Below are positions 55,550-64,000 of a DNA stretch of 64,000 nucleotides, piece after piece. Numbering within the stretch: position 1 is the stretch's first letter; each line of letters starts with the position of its first letter. Made by a program: the position numbers and the translations under genes. The notes under the pieces are model-generated. The model saw nothing but the letters and a program-made list of their open reading frames with translations. It ran no database searches and had not been told where the DNA came from. Source of the DNA: Neoechinorhynchus agilis. Lineage: Eukaryota; Acanthocephala. The stretch lies in NCBI GenBank assembly GCA_051530055.1, contig CM121341.1:3844001-3908000 (forward strand). Reading direction: 5' to 3'.

Positions 55550-56172
55550 AGCTTCGGGCGACACGGTCTCGTCTGCAGAAGGTCAGCAGGAAGGTTTTCA
55601 CGCCATTCTGAAATCAATAACGTAATTTCTCGGGCGTTGAGAACGGCGAACTTCCCGAACATCCTGGAACCCGCCCACCTCTGCAGACTAGACGGCCGTA
55701 GGCCCGATGGAATTTCGGTATTCCCGTGGCGGGAGGGCAAATGCCTTCTCTGGGACGCCACGTGTGTGGATACCCTCGCAGCCAGCAACATCCCCTACTC
55801 CCTCGAAATCGCCGGTGGTGCCGCCAGTGCAGCGGAAGGGAGGAAGGTACGAAAATATATGCAGCTATCGAGGGCTCACTATTTTGTCCCCTTTGGGGTA
55901 GAGACGTATGGAGCGCTCGGCAGCTCGGCACTCTCTCTGCTCAAGGATCTCTCGAAGAAATTGAGAGAGGCAACCGGAGACTCAAGAGCAGGCTTATTTC
56001 TTCGACAAAATATCTCGCTGGCAGTACAACGGGGCAATGCTGCCAGCGTGATGGCGACGGTCGAGGAAGGACAAAAGCTGGAATTTGGTGGGAGGTGGTG
56101 AATGTAAAGAAAAGTAACCAAATAGAAAACAATACTGCCTAAAAAAAAAGTTTCAGGATTAAAAAAAAAATT
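55550..56172 (+). mobile_element. REL-LINE nuclease-domain insert 1 in satellite
   Basis: Open from about 55550 to 56101: GRHGLVCRRSAGRFSRH, DGRRPDGISVFPWREGKC then LLWDATCVDTL, VETYGALGSSALSLL, RGNAASVMATVEEG. PD followed by D at the expected spacing fits the R2-type PD-(D/E)XK nuclease. 5'-truncated at mid zinc finger, ending in two A-rich tracts, with satellite resuming at ATTGAAGCGG: the picture of a target-primed LINE insertion into a monomer. The frame is intact for about 180 codons. Confidence 0.8.
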
Positions 56173-57675
56173 GAAGCGGTTGAAAAACAAATCGATTTAA
56201 TTTCGAACCAATATTTCAGAGTTTTACTCCTAATTTTGGTGAAAATCAGTTTGCTCAACCGCATTTTGATCAGTTCATTGATTGTCGACTGATTTCTCAA
56301 CCGCATGTTATTTTTGTCGATTGTTCTTTATTTAAGCAATAGAAGCGGTTGAAAAACAAATCGATTTATTTTCGAACCAATATTTCAGAGTTTTACTCCT
56401 TTCCACGAAAATCGGTTTGCTCAGCCACATTTTGATCAGTTTATTGATTGTCGACAGATTTCTCTACCGCATGTTATTTTTATCGATTGTTCTTTATTTA
56501 AGCAATTGAAGCGGTTGAAAAACAAATCGATTTATTTTCGAACCAATATTTCAGAGTTTTACTCCTAATTTTGGTGAAAATCAGTTTGCTCAGCCGCATT
56601 TTGATCAGTTTATTGATTGTCGACTGATTTCTCAACCGCATGTTATTTTTATCGATTGTTCTTTATTTAAGCAATTGAAGCGGTTGAAAAACAAATCGAT
56701 TTATTTTCGAACCAATATTTCAGAGTTTTACTCCTAATTTTGGTGAAAATCAGTTTGCTCAACCGCATTTTGATCAGTTTATTGATTGTCGACTGATTTC
56801 TCAACCGCATGTTATTTTTATCGATTGTTCTTTATTTAAGCAATTGAAGCGGTTGAAAAACAAATCGATTTATTTTCGAACCAATATTTCAGAGTTTTAC
56901 TCCTAATTTTGGTGAAAATCAGTTTGCTCAACCGCATTTTGATCAGTTTATTGATTGTCGACTGATTTCTCAACCGCATGTTATTTTTATCGATTGTTCT
57001 TTATTTAAGCAATTGAAGCGGTTGAAAAACAAATCGATTTATTTTCGAACCAATATTTCAGAGTTTTACTCCTAATTTTGGTGAAAATCAGTTTGCTCAA
57101 CCGCATTTTGATCAGTTTATGGATTGTCGACTGATTTCTCAACCGCATGTTATTTTTATCGATTGTTCTTTATTTAAGCAATTGAAGCGGTTGAAAAACA
57201 AATCGATTTATTTTCGAACCAATATTTCAGAGTTTTACTCCTAATTTTGGTGAAAATCGGTTTGCTCAACCGCATTTTGATCAGTTTATGGATTGTCGAC
57301 AGATTTCTCTACCGCATGTTATTTTTATCGATTGTTCTTTATTTAAGCAATTGAAGCGGTTGAAAAACAAATCGATTTATTTTCGAACCAATATTTCAGA
57401 GTTTTACTCCTAATTTTGGTGAAAATCAGTTTGCTCAACCGCATTTTGATCAGTTCATTGATTGTCGACTGATTTCTCAACCGCATGTTATTTTTGTCGA
57501 TTGTTCTTTATTTAAGCAATAGAAGCGGTTGAAAAACAAATCGATGTATTTCCGAACCAATATTTCAGAGTTTTACTCCTAATTTTGGTGAAAATCAGTT
57601 TGCTCAACCGCATTTTGATGAATTGTCGACTGATTTCTCAACCGCATGTTATTTTTATCGACTGTTCTTTATTTA

Positions 57676-58298
57676 AGCTTCGGGCGACACGGTCTCGTCT
57701 GCAGAAGGTCAGCAGGAAGGTTTTCACGCCATTCTGAAATCAATAACGTAATTTCTCGGGCGTTGAGAACGGCGAACTTCCCGAACATCCTGGAACCCGC
57801 CCACCTCTGCAGACTAGACGGCCGTAGGCCCGATGGAATTTCGGTCTTCCCGTGGCGGGAGGGCAAATGCCTTCTCTGGGACGCCACGTGTGTGGATACC
57901 CTCGCAGCCAGCAACATCCCCTACTCCCTCGAAATCGCCGGTGGTGCCGCCAGTGCAGCGGAAGGGAGGAAGGTACGAAAATATATGCAGCTATCGAGGG
58001 CTCACTATTTTGTCCCCTTTGGGGTAGAGACGTATGGAGCGCTCGGCAGCTCGGCACTCTCTCTGCTCAAGGATCTCTCGAAGAAATTGAGAGAGGCAAC
58101 CGGAGACTCAAGAGCAGGCTTATTTCTTCGACAAAATATCTCGCTGGCAGTACAACGGGGCAATGCTGCCAGCGTGATGGCGACGGTCGAGGAAGGACAA
58201 AAGCTGGAATTTGGTGGGAGGTGGTGAATGTAAAGAAAAGTAACCAAATAGAAAACAATACTGCCTAAAAAAAAAGTTTCAGGATTAAAAAAAAAATT
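57676..58298 (+). mobile_element. REL-LINE nuclease-domain insert 2 in satellite
   Basis: Nearly identical to insert 1 (one visible difference, GTATTCC to GTCTTCC, near 57843), with identical junctions and the same flanking monomer deletion (GATGAATTGTCGAC). It therefore arose by duplication of insert 1 plus satellite, not by a second insertion. Confidence 0.9.
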
Positions 58299-58737
58299 GA
58301 AGCGGTTGAAAAACAAATCGATTTAATTTCGAACCAATATTTCAGAGTTTTACCCTAATTTTGGTGAAAATCGGTTTGCTCAGCCGCATTTTGATGGATT
58401 GTCGACTGATTTCTCTACCGCATGTTATTTTTATCGATTACTAGATTTTTTATTTTGGACCGATATTTCAGAGTTTTACTCCTTTGCGCTGAATGCGAAC
58501 CGATTCAAGGGATTACTCACCTTTTCCTTTCACACAAAATTTTATTTATAAAAAGGTTCTACCGTGTTCGAAAACGTAAGTTTCTCTATAAACTCGGGCG
58601 CTAAAAACGTGAGCGGACGAATGTAATATCGAGTTCAGGTAAAAGAAGGTCGGCCAGTGGCCTTTTGCAAGCCACGAGGAATTAAGGGCTTTTCCGTTCC
58701 GTGTTTTAGAGGTATCTACTGCCCGTTTGAGTTGCGA

Positions 58738-59850
58738 ATGGACGATCTATTTAAGAAGCTCGACCAACTAAGCAATTCATCGGATGGATCTGAAGAGAAT
58801 GAAGAGATGATCAAAGATTGCGGTTCGCCGTTATCGGCAGACGAAGAATCCACTCGAAATAATGACGTAAACGCTGAGCCTCTGAGACCTGCCGAGGAAG
58901 GTGGAAGTTCAGATAGTAGTTCGTTTGGTTCGTTGGTTGCACCGGAGACTGAACTCAGTTCAAATAGCGACAATGAGTCTCAAATTAATTCGAATCCTGA
59001 ACTTACGAAGCAGGATGTTGATCCGAATAATTCTGAGTGCCATCCTCAAGCTCCAGTTCTACGAATTCAAGTTCCAAAGAAGGAACGACTGGAGGCTAAA
59101 GCTGAATACACTCGATTACCCGGCTATATTCGGATAGCCAGCGAGATATTCGATGAAGAAACCTTTGAAAATGATATCGGAGATTTGCCCGAAGACATCG
59201 AGATGCATCATTTGGTGGCTACTTCAGTTCTGACTAAGAATACGGTCCGGTGGCGACGAGCGGAAAATGGTAACCTAGAGAGCAATGCAAAGATTCTCAC
59301 TTGGGACAATGGAACTCGATCATTGATGATAGGCGATGTTTTATTTGATATAAAACCGGCCATTAATCCTAGCAATAATCGAATCTTTGTGAACATGGAC
59401 GACTACCATCTTGGTTGTACTATTCCATCGACTAGAATTCTGCTGAACGCTGTCAAAATGGATTATAATACCATGGCTCAGGTTAATCAATCCCTTCGGG
59501 AAATCCGTGAGGGCAAAAAGAAGGAGGTCGAACCATTGATCGATGATACACGGGATCCGGAGATAGTTCGTTTGGAGCAAATAAGAAAGACCGAGGAAAT
59601 TTTGAAAGCCGAGGAAAAACGACGAAATGCTCAATTGAGGAGAAGGGAAGTTGCTGCAAGGAGGGCGAATAAAATGGCAGTGGAGTTTCTTGAGGAAGAC
59701 AGTAATGACGAATTAAAGAAAGATTGGGAAGGCAGTGAAAACGATACGGATTTGTTCGAGGGCACGAATGCCAATGCTTCTGATGTCGATGAATCAGATA
59801 AGAAGCGTGGCGGGCGTGTGGTTAGAATCGAAGAGAGCGACGAGGATTGA
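58738..59850 (+). CDS. LEO1: Leo1, RNA polymerase II-associated Paf1 complex subunit
   Basis: 370 aa from ATG 58738. The acidic, Ser-rich N-terminus (about 1-110) is followed by the Leo1 core (about 115-255): LPGYIRIASEIFDEETFEND, NTVRWRRAENGNLESNAKIL, WDNGTRSLMIGDVLFDIK, STRILLNAVKMDY. Then a basic helical segment (EEKRRNAQLRRREVAARRAN) and an acidic tail ending RIEESDED. Leo1 binds Paf1 and nucleosomal H3 in the nucleus and supports transcription elongation. Human Leo1 is about 660 aa; here the acidic N-terminus is short. No intron is needed in the coding region. The frame is open upstream without an ATG; GTAAAAG at 58639 and GTTTTAG at 58709 could bound a 5' UTR intron. The satellite array ends 260 bp upstream. 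Confidence 0.9.
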   Translation: MDDLFKKLDQLSNSSDGSEENEEMIKDCGSPLSADEESTRNNDVNAEPLRPAEEGGSSDSSSFGSLVAPETELSSNSDNESQINSNPELTKQDVDPNNSECHPQAPVLRIQVPKKERLEAKAEYTRLPGYIRIASEIFDEETFENDIGDLPEDIEMHHLVATSVLTKNTVRWRRAENGNLESNAKILTWDNGTRSLMIGDVLFDIKPAINPSNNRIFVNMDDYHLGCTIPSTRILLNAVKMDYNTMAQVNQSLREIREGKKKEVEPLIDDTRDPEIVRLEQIRKTEEILKAEEKRRNAQLRRREVAARRANKMAVEFLEEDSNDELKKDWEGSENDTDLFEGTNANASDVDESDKKRGGRVVRIEESDED

Positions 59851-60315
59851 CTAGAAAAACAGGAATGATCTTTTAGAATAGATCATTTTGGTATTGGATT
59901 TCAAAGCCGTGTCTAAAAGAGATCCACTCACTGCAATTTTACAAATAATGGGTAGCAAGCCATCGTGCTCTTAAGTTATCAAATTATCTCTTGTATCCCG
60001 TCTATGCGATTAAGATTGAAATAGTAATTGTTAGGCAACTGTTGCTGTTTCATTGATTCTGTTTCGTGTTCGATTTAAAGATTTAAGTCAACTGAAATAT
60101 TAAATAGCAAGTTACTATCTTTACAAATAAGATGAATTAGTTAAACTTGGATAAAAAATGCAGTCCATAGCATTTAAAAATACGACTCGGGGAACTCAAT
60201 TCTGCTTTTGCAACCCTCACAGTAAGATGCATCGACAGATTTCCACTTTGATAGAAAAGAAGCAAATGAAAAGTGTTGCGAAATCTGTGAAAAGCAGGGA
60301 AATACCATGAACCGA
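59851..60315. other. Leo1 3' region, no other gene seen
   Basis: AATGATCT at about 59866 pairs with AGATCATT about 8 nt later, a small hairpin of unknown meaning just after the Leo1 stop. Otherwise AT-rich with no recognised gene. Confidence 0.35.
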
Positions 60316-60560
60316 TCAATGATTTTCAATGTAATATTTTGCTTCTTGCGGATGCATTAAATTCTCTTCGATGAAATTCAAAGCGAATTCCTCCGTAATT
60401 TTAAGAGAAAGTCTGGCCTATCTTTTTCATTATACTCCTGCAATGTTAGTCGTCCCACCACAATTCCACTGTAACACCCTAAGATCCCCACCATTACCTG
60501 TGCCTTCGAATTATCAGAGATTTCTGGCGTTTGCATTGGATATGAAGGCCGCTGTTCCAT
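60316..60560 (-). CDS. Candidate 54-aa spliced microprotein
   Basis: Exon 1 60560-60498 encodes MEQRPSYPMQTPEISDNSKA then Q. An 80-bp intron (GTAATG to AAAGATAG, with a CTAAC branch-like site) is followed by exon 2 60417-60316: ARLSLKITEEFALNFIEENL, MHPQEAKYYIENH and stop. Both exons join in phase 0, and exon 2's frame has stops immediately upstream in the intron, which favours real splicing. An alternative acceptor (CTAACATTGCAG) would give a different tail from the same ATG. The C-terminal half is an amphipathic helix candidate. No family is recognised, and upstream exons are possible. Confidence 0.4.
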
Positions 60561-61369
60561 CGTTGATAAGCGAGGTTTGAGTTTTAATGATCCTATTGAC
60601 AAAATTTTGTGTTTCCTTGAATTATATGCACAATGCGTTTTCCTGATCGCAAAACTAAAACTAAATTGTTAATAAGAGGCATTGTTTGCAACGTTCCAAA
60701 TCAAGACCAAGTTCGATCACTCCTTGCCTCCCTCAAAGACATAAATCGCAACATTTTTTATTACTTATATACCTGAATCCCCCGTTGCCGAACCTCTCAT
60801 GCACACCACAGCTACCATCTTATTCGTATCACTCAACTTCTTTTCCCCGACTTGCATTCTGCATTTCCTTCATCAACAACAGTTATGCGCATTTCCTCTA
60901 AAATTCCTTCGCTTACGTCCTCTCAAAGTAACTTTCAATGTGTTTCAGTTAAGATGATTACGTCGACTTTTTAAATAGATGAAATGAATGATACTTCACT
61001 TAGTTTATGGAGAAGGCTTCGAGTATTAAAATAGGAAATGGAACTTGGGGTTTATGTACATTGCGAGTGAAAATAAGGGAGATTGCGGTTGGTTTGGTTG
61101 TCTTTCTATGATAAAGTCCAGGAGCGAATCAAAAATTTGTGGTGCGATGAGTGATTGACAGAGTGAGGAAAAGAGTTTTGAGTGGGGAATTGGTGTGGAT
61201 CAACAACGATTGGATATGCCGATTTGTGGTATACTCGTGCAGGGGGGTTCTATTCCGCCCGAGAACTCTGACAACTCTCGTGCCCTTACCACTCGCTCAA
61301 CATCAGATGAGCGTCAAAAATCACCTCGCTTATCCGTCTGGGTTAAACCAAATCATAACATCTAAAAAA
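60561..61369 (+). mobile_element. LINE 3'-end module, copy 3 (60790-60945), then spacer
   Basis: 60790-60945 matches 12890-13050 closely (TCATCAACAACAGTTATGCG). The rest, 60946-61369, shows no recognised gene; short G-rich parts (61010-61250) resemble the 11.1-11.5 kb region in style. Confidence 0.5.
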
Positions 61370-62900
61370 ATTTGAAATTTTTCAATTCCATGATTCACAC
61401 CATTCACTCTGGTAAAACAAATGACCCTTCCTTCTACCATGCCCTCCCTAACTTCAATCATGAAATACTACCTAAGTTTGACAATGCCCAAGAAATTCAT
61501 TAGTATATCCAACCGTGACTCATCATGGATAACCCCCTCTTGAAACTATTTCAAAATCAAGCAGTATCTTACTCCTGACTTTCCCCGTTTACAAATAGCT
61601 CTAACTAACAAAATACTTGTCGCCCACCACATCCCAGATCCCTTCCTTTATTTGAACTCCACTGAATTAAGACAGGTTCTAAATTCCATCAATCAGAACG
61701 TTCGCCCTGACTCAATTTACAGTCACTTCTCCACATCAGACACCACACAATCTTTCACGCCCACACCTGAAACTATTTTCAACTCACCGATACTTCTCTT
61801 AGTTTCATCATACCAAGTTCTAAAGCATCCCATGAAATCCCTCGACAATTAGCAAACTCACCACCTCCCGCTGAATTCCAGCCTTTGTCCTTCCTCGACC
61901 GTCGCCATCACGCTGGCAGCATTGCCCCGTTGTACTGCAAGCGAGATATTTTGTCGAAGGAATACGCCTGCTCTTGAGTCTCCGGTTGCCTCTCTCAATT
62001 TCTTCGAGAGATCCTGGAGCAGAGAGAGTGCCGAGCTGCCGAGCGCTCCATACGTCTCTACCCCAAAGAGGACAAAATAGTGAGCCCTCGATAAGTGAAG
62101 ATATTTCCGTATTTTCCTCCCTTCCGCTGCACTGGCGGCACAACCGGCGACTCTCAATCTGAAATCCCAAACTGGCTCTTCGCTACATCATCCCCGAACT
62201 TCTGGACCCTCTTACCCACATTATAAACCTCAGCTTTTTATATGGCATTTACCTCGCATGCCTGAAAACTGTCAAAGTTATACTCGTTCCAAAAAAGGGC
62301 ATCCTATTTCGGCCAAATCATTCCGTCCAATTTCCATTCTACCCGCCGCTCTTTCAAAAATCATCGAAAAATGTTTAAATCTCGCCTTCATTCATTTCCC
62401 AACGAAAAGTTATCACTCCACAATTTGGCATCTGACCCAAATTTTCTGCAATTGATGCTCTATTTTGCATTTATGACACACTCTTAAGAAACCTCGACAA
62501 TAATCCATCTCACGTCACCCGTCTCATTCGACTTGATCTATCTAAAGCTTTTGACTCAGTGGACCATTCACTCCTTCTCCGGGCCTGCTCCGATTTTGGT
62601 ATCAACTTGCGGCAGATCCGCTGGCTCGAATCTTATCTTCACAATCGCAAACAATACATTCACTGCCGAGCTACCTTCTCGATCGCCCTAACCCTCATCA
62701 GAGGCGTACCTCAAGGTGCTGTGCTGTCACCCTTTACTTTTAATACTTTCTTAAACGAACTTAAACCTCTCTCGTCTTACTCTAAACTTTTCTTATATAC
62801 TGACGATCTCACCTTCATCACTCAATCACCATCCCACCACTCTGTCCTTAGCATCTTACGAAATCATCCACATCAAAGATTTCTGCACCAATCACGATGA
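61370..62900 (+). mobile_element. CR1-like LINE, RT region, with nested insertion
   Basis: Linker sequence 61600-61855, then after a nested insertion the RT: about 62180-62330 ALRYIIPELLDPLTHIIN, VKVILVPKKGI, NHSVQF/FRPISILPAALSKIIEK; 62520-62890 LDLSKAFDSVDHSLLLRACS, GVPQGAVLSPFTFN, LFLYTDDLTFITQS. The catalytic motif is YTDD in place of YADD. Frameshifts separate the blocks, so it is dead. Related to the LINE at 13.9-17.9 kb but a different subfamily. EN is not seen. Confidence 0.75.
61858..62162 (-). mobile_element. REL-LINE C-terminal fragment nested in CR1-like LINE
   Basis: The minus strand encodes KIRKYLHLSRAHYFVLFGVE, TYGALGSSALSLLQDLSKKL, then RGNAASVMATVEEGQ ending at the stop, about 95% like the satellite inserts. 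It sits between the linker and RT of the plus-strand LINE, so it inserted later. The piece is cut just before the WDAT nuclease block. Confidence 0.8.
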
Positions 62901-63054
62901 TTCCCTCACTCTCCCGCACCCTACGAGTCACCTCCCTGAGAATTCTGAGTCTCTGATTTCAATCAAATCTGAAATGTAACTTTTCCCTAAAACGCAATAC
63001 CTCGATGGCTTCGTGGGTTTCGGTGGAAGTTTTCAGGATGGTCAAAAGTCATAC
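62901..63054. other. Intron-like or spacer sequence
   Basis: Follows the LINE; on the minus strand it would be the intron downstream of the candidate exon ending at 63055. Confidence 0.3.
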
Positions 63055-63175
63055 CTGATAATCTCATAAGATCAATAAATTGAGACAAAACTGTTTTGGT
63101 AGGTCGGTATTGATGGTATTTGGACACCATTTCATAGGCCCAAACCAAGATGTCATCCAAAAGTGAAGAATTCAA
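63055..63175 (-). CDS. Candidate host exon, unknown gene
   Basis: The minus-strand frame LNSSLLDDILVWAYEMVSKY, HQYRPTKTVLSQFIDLMRLS ends at a strong donor (ATCAG/GTATGA at 63054). Composition is that of a soluble helical protein. The 5' boundary is unclear: no acceptor in phase was found, and the preceding bases are open only in another frame. Unrecognised. Confidence 0.35.
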
Positions 63176-64000
63176 CGATTAGTCCGTGGTTCGATAGGTA
63201 GTATGGAACGTCACTGTCATCTTGATGTCTGCAGTCAAAATCATAAAAATACCACATATGCAAAATGGTCATAGGTTATTATTTCTCTTATAGTTTTTAT
63301 TATAATGAAAACAACAATCAGCCCGGGACAGGGGTCGGGTTTAGTGTAGAGCATCACGGTCTAGTAATAAAAGCGGTAATGCGGTCATGGCTTTAGTTTT
63401 TACTGCTGCTCGGTAAAACTGTATAAAATCGTCTTGTCACTTTAAAAACAATCACAAAGGTCTTGTCCTTGAATGAGAAAATCCATACAAAACCATGCAA
63501 AGCCTAAGGGGCTCTGCTTTGAGTGGGGTATCCTTCAGATTGTTAGTCACCAGATACCATTAGAACACCAGTTCAATTAATGCTATGAAATTCAACCTCC
63601 TCGTGTGAATCTTTAAAATGGACTGCGTGGTTTTGATCCAAATAGATTCTACTTATTAACAAATGAGCTATCCATCGATTCCATTGCAGTTTTTAGTTGA
63701 AACAGACCCAATTTTGCATTGAAACCGAACTCCAATGATTTTTTTGTTTTGAGACAGAATCCATCTATATTTTTTTGTAGTCATTGGCGTTTTGACATAC
63801 GAGCTCACTAGAGATTACACACCCTTTGCTGCATCAGATGAAGAGAGAATTGTTGCAAAAGCTAAATCCGGGCGCATTTATTGTCCTGACCATTCTCGAG
63901 GATCTCGTGATTGGACTTAAAAGTTAATCCAGAAAAGCGATGTGAGTGCATAAAAGGTGTAACTGATCAACTAAAGGCTTGTAAGCTCTTAATAGACGTT
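63176..64000. other. No recognised gene
   Basis: AT-rich sequence with no long open frame, repeat or RNA gene that I can support. If 63055-63175 is an exon, further upstream exons of that gene may lie here on the minus strand. Confidence 0.35.

Larger units (their letters stand above)
55087..58480. repeat. 169-bp satellite array with higher-order structure
   Basis: The landmark GAAGCGGTTGAAAAAC recurs every 169 bp (for example 56508, 56677, 56846, 57015, 57184, 57353, 57522). Two 608-bp inserts interrupt it, so the landmark spacing across each is 777 bp (55396 to 56173 and 57522 to 58299). The two inserts lie 2,126 bp apart, which is the higher-order period. Most monomers carry a short frame reading CSLFKQLKRLKNKSIYF then SEFYS and stop. 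The array ends at about 58480, 260 bp before the Leo1 ATG. Confidence 0.95.

Overview
The window is eukaryotic nuclear DNA from an invertebrate animal. Evidence: AT-rich sequence, GT-AG introns of only about 50-90 bp, AATAAA signals close to stop codons, metazoan-type host genes (EMAPII/AIMP1-like, Leo1, PIP4K, mitochondrial ribosomal proteins), and a retroelement load of Penelope-like elements, CR1/Jockey-like LINEs, restriction-like-endonuclease (REL) LINEs and Ty3/Gypsy remnants. I cannot place it to phylum from sequence alone.

Layout. 0-5 kb: possible EF-hand gene exons, then a segmental duplication block (copy A) with an 81-bp-repeat gene encoding PPPGF motifs and an AIMP1-like gene. 5-18 kb: relic repeats, a broken Ty3/Gypsy element, Penelope pieces, another PPPGF-repeat copy (B) and a CR1-like LINE carrying a 593-bp foldback with hammerhead-like cores. 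18-29 kb: a second foldback, the best PPPGF-repeat gene (copy C, spliced), a Penelope RT fragment, REL-LINE debris, an intact unknown 262-aa gene, and duplicate block D whose AIMP1 copy is truncated by a REL-LINE RT fragment. 29-40 kb: a LINE inverted repeat with 8-kb spacing, a LINE ORF1, a compact minus-strand group of small genes (bL33m and mL52-like mitoribosomal proteins plus small unknowns), a 218-bp tandem repeat built from the bL33m 5' end, more REL-LINE debris and a PIP4K N-terminal exon abutting a Gypsy integrase fossil.

40-51 kb: a 430-bp tandem repeat, a hairpin with a hammerhead-like loop, a coding-like frame holding two stops, and a 6.1-kb minus-strand gene for a secreted Thr/Glu-rich mucin-like protein built from a 48-bp minisatellite. 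51-58.5 kb: Gypsy and REL-LINE remnants, then a 169-bp satellite array that captured one REL-LINE insertion and re-amplified it as a 2,126-bp higher-order unit. 58.7-64 kb: an intact Leo1 gene (Paf1 complex), a candidate 54-aa spliced microprotein gene, and a CR1-like LINE with a nested REL-LINE fragment.

The host genes show no shared pathway; two mitoribosomal genes lie side by side and Leo1 and AIMP1 are housekeeping. The dominant theme is repeat dynamics: coding minisatellites, duplicated blocks, amplified promoters and ribozyme-like retroelement remnants.
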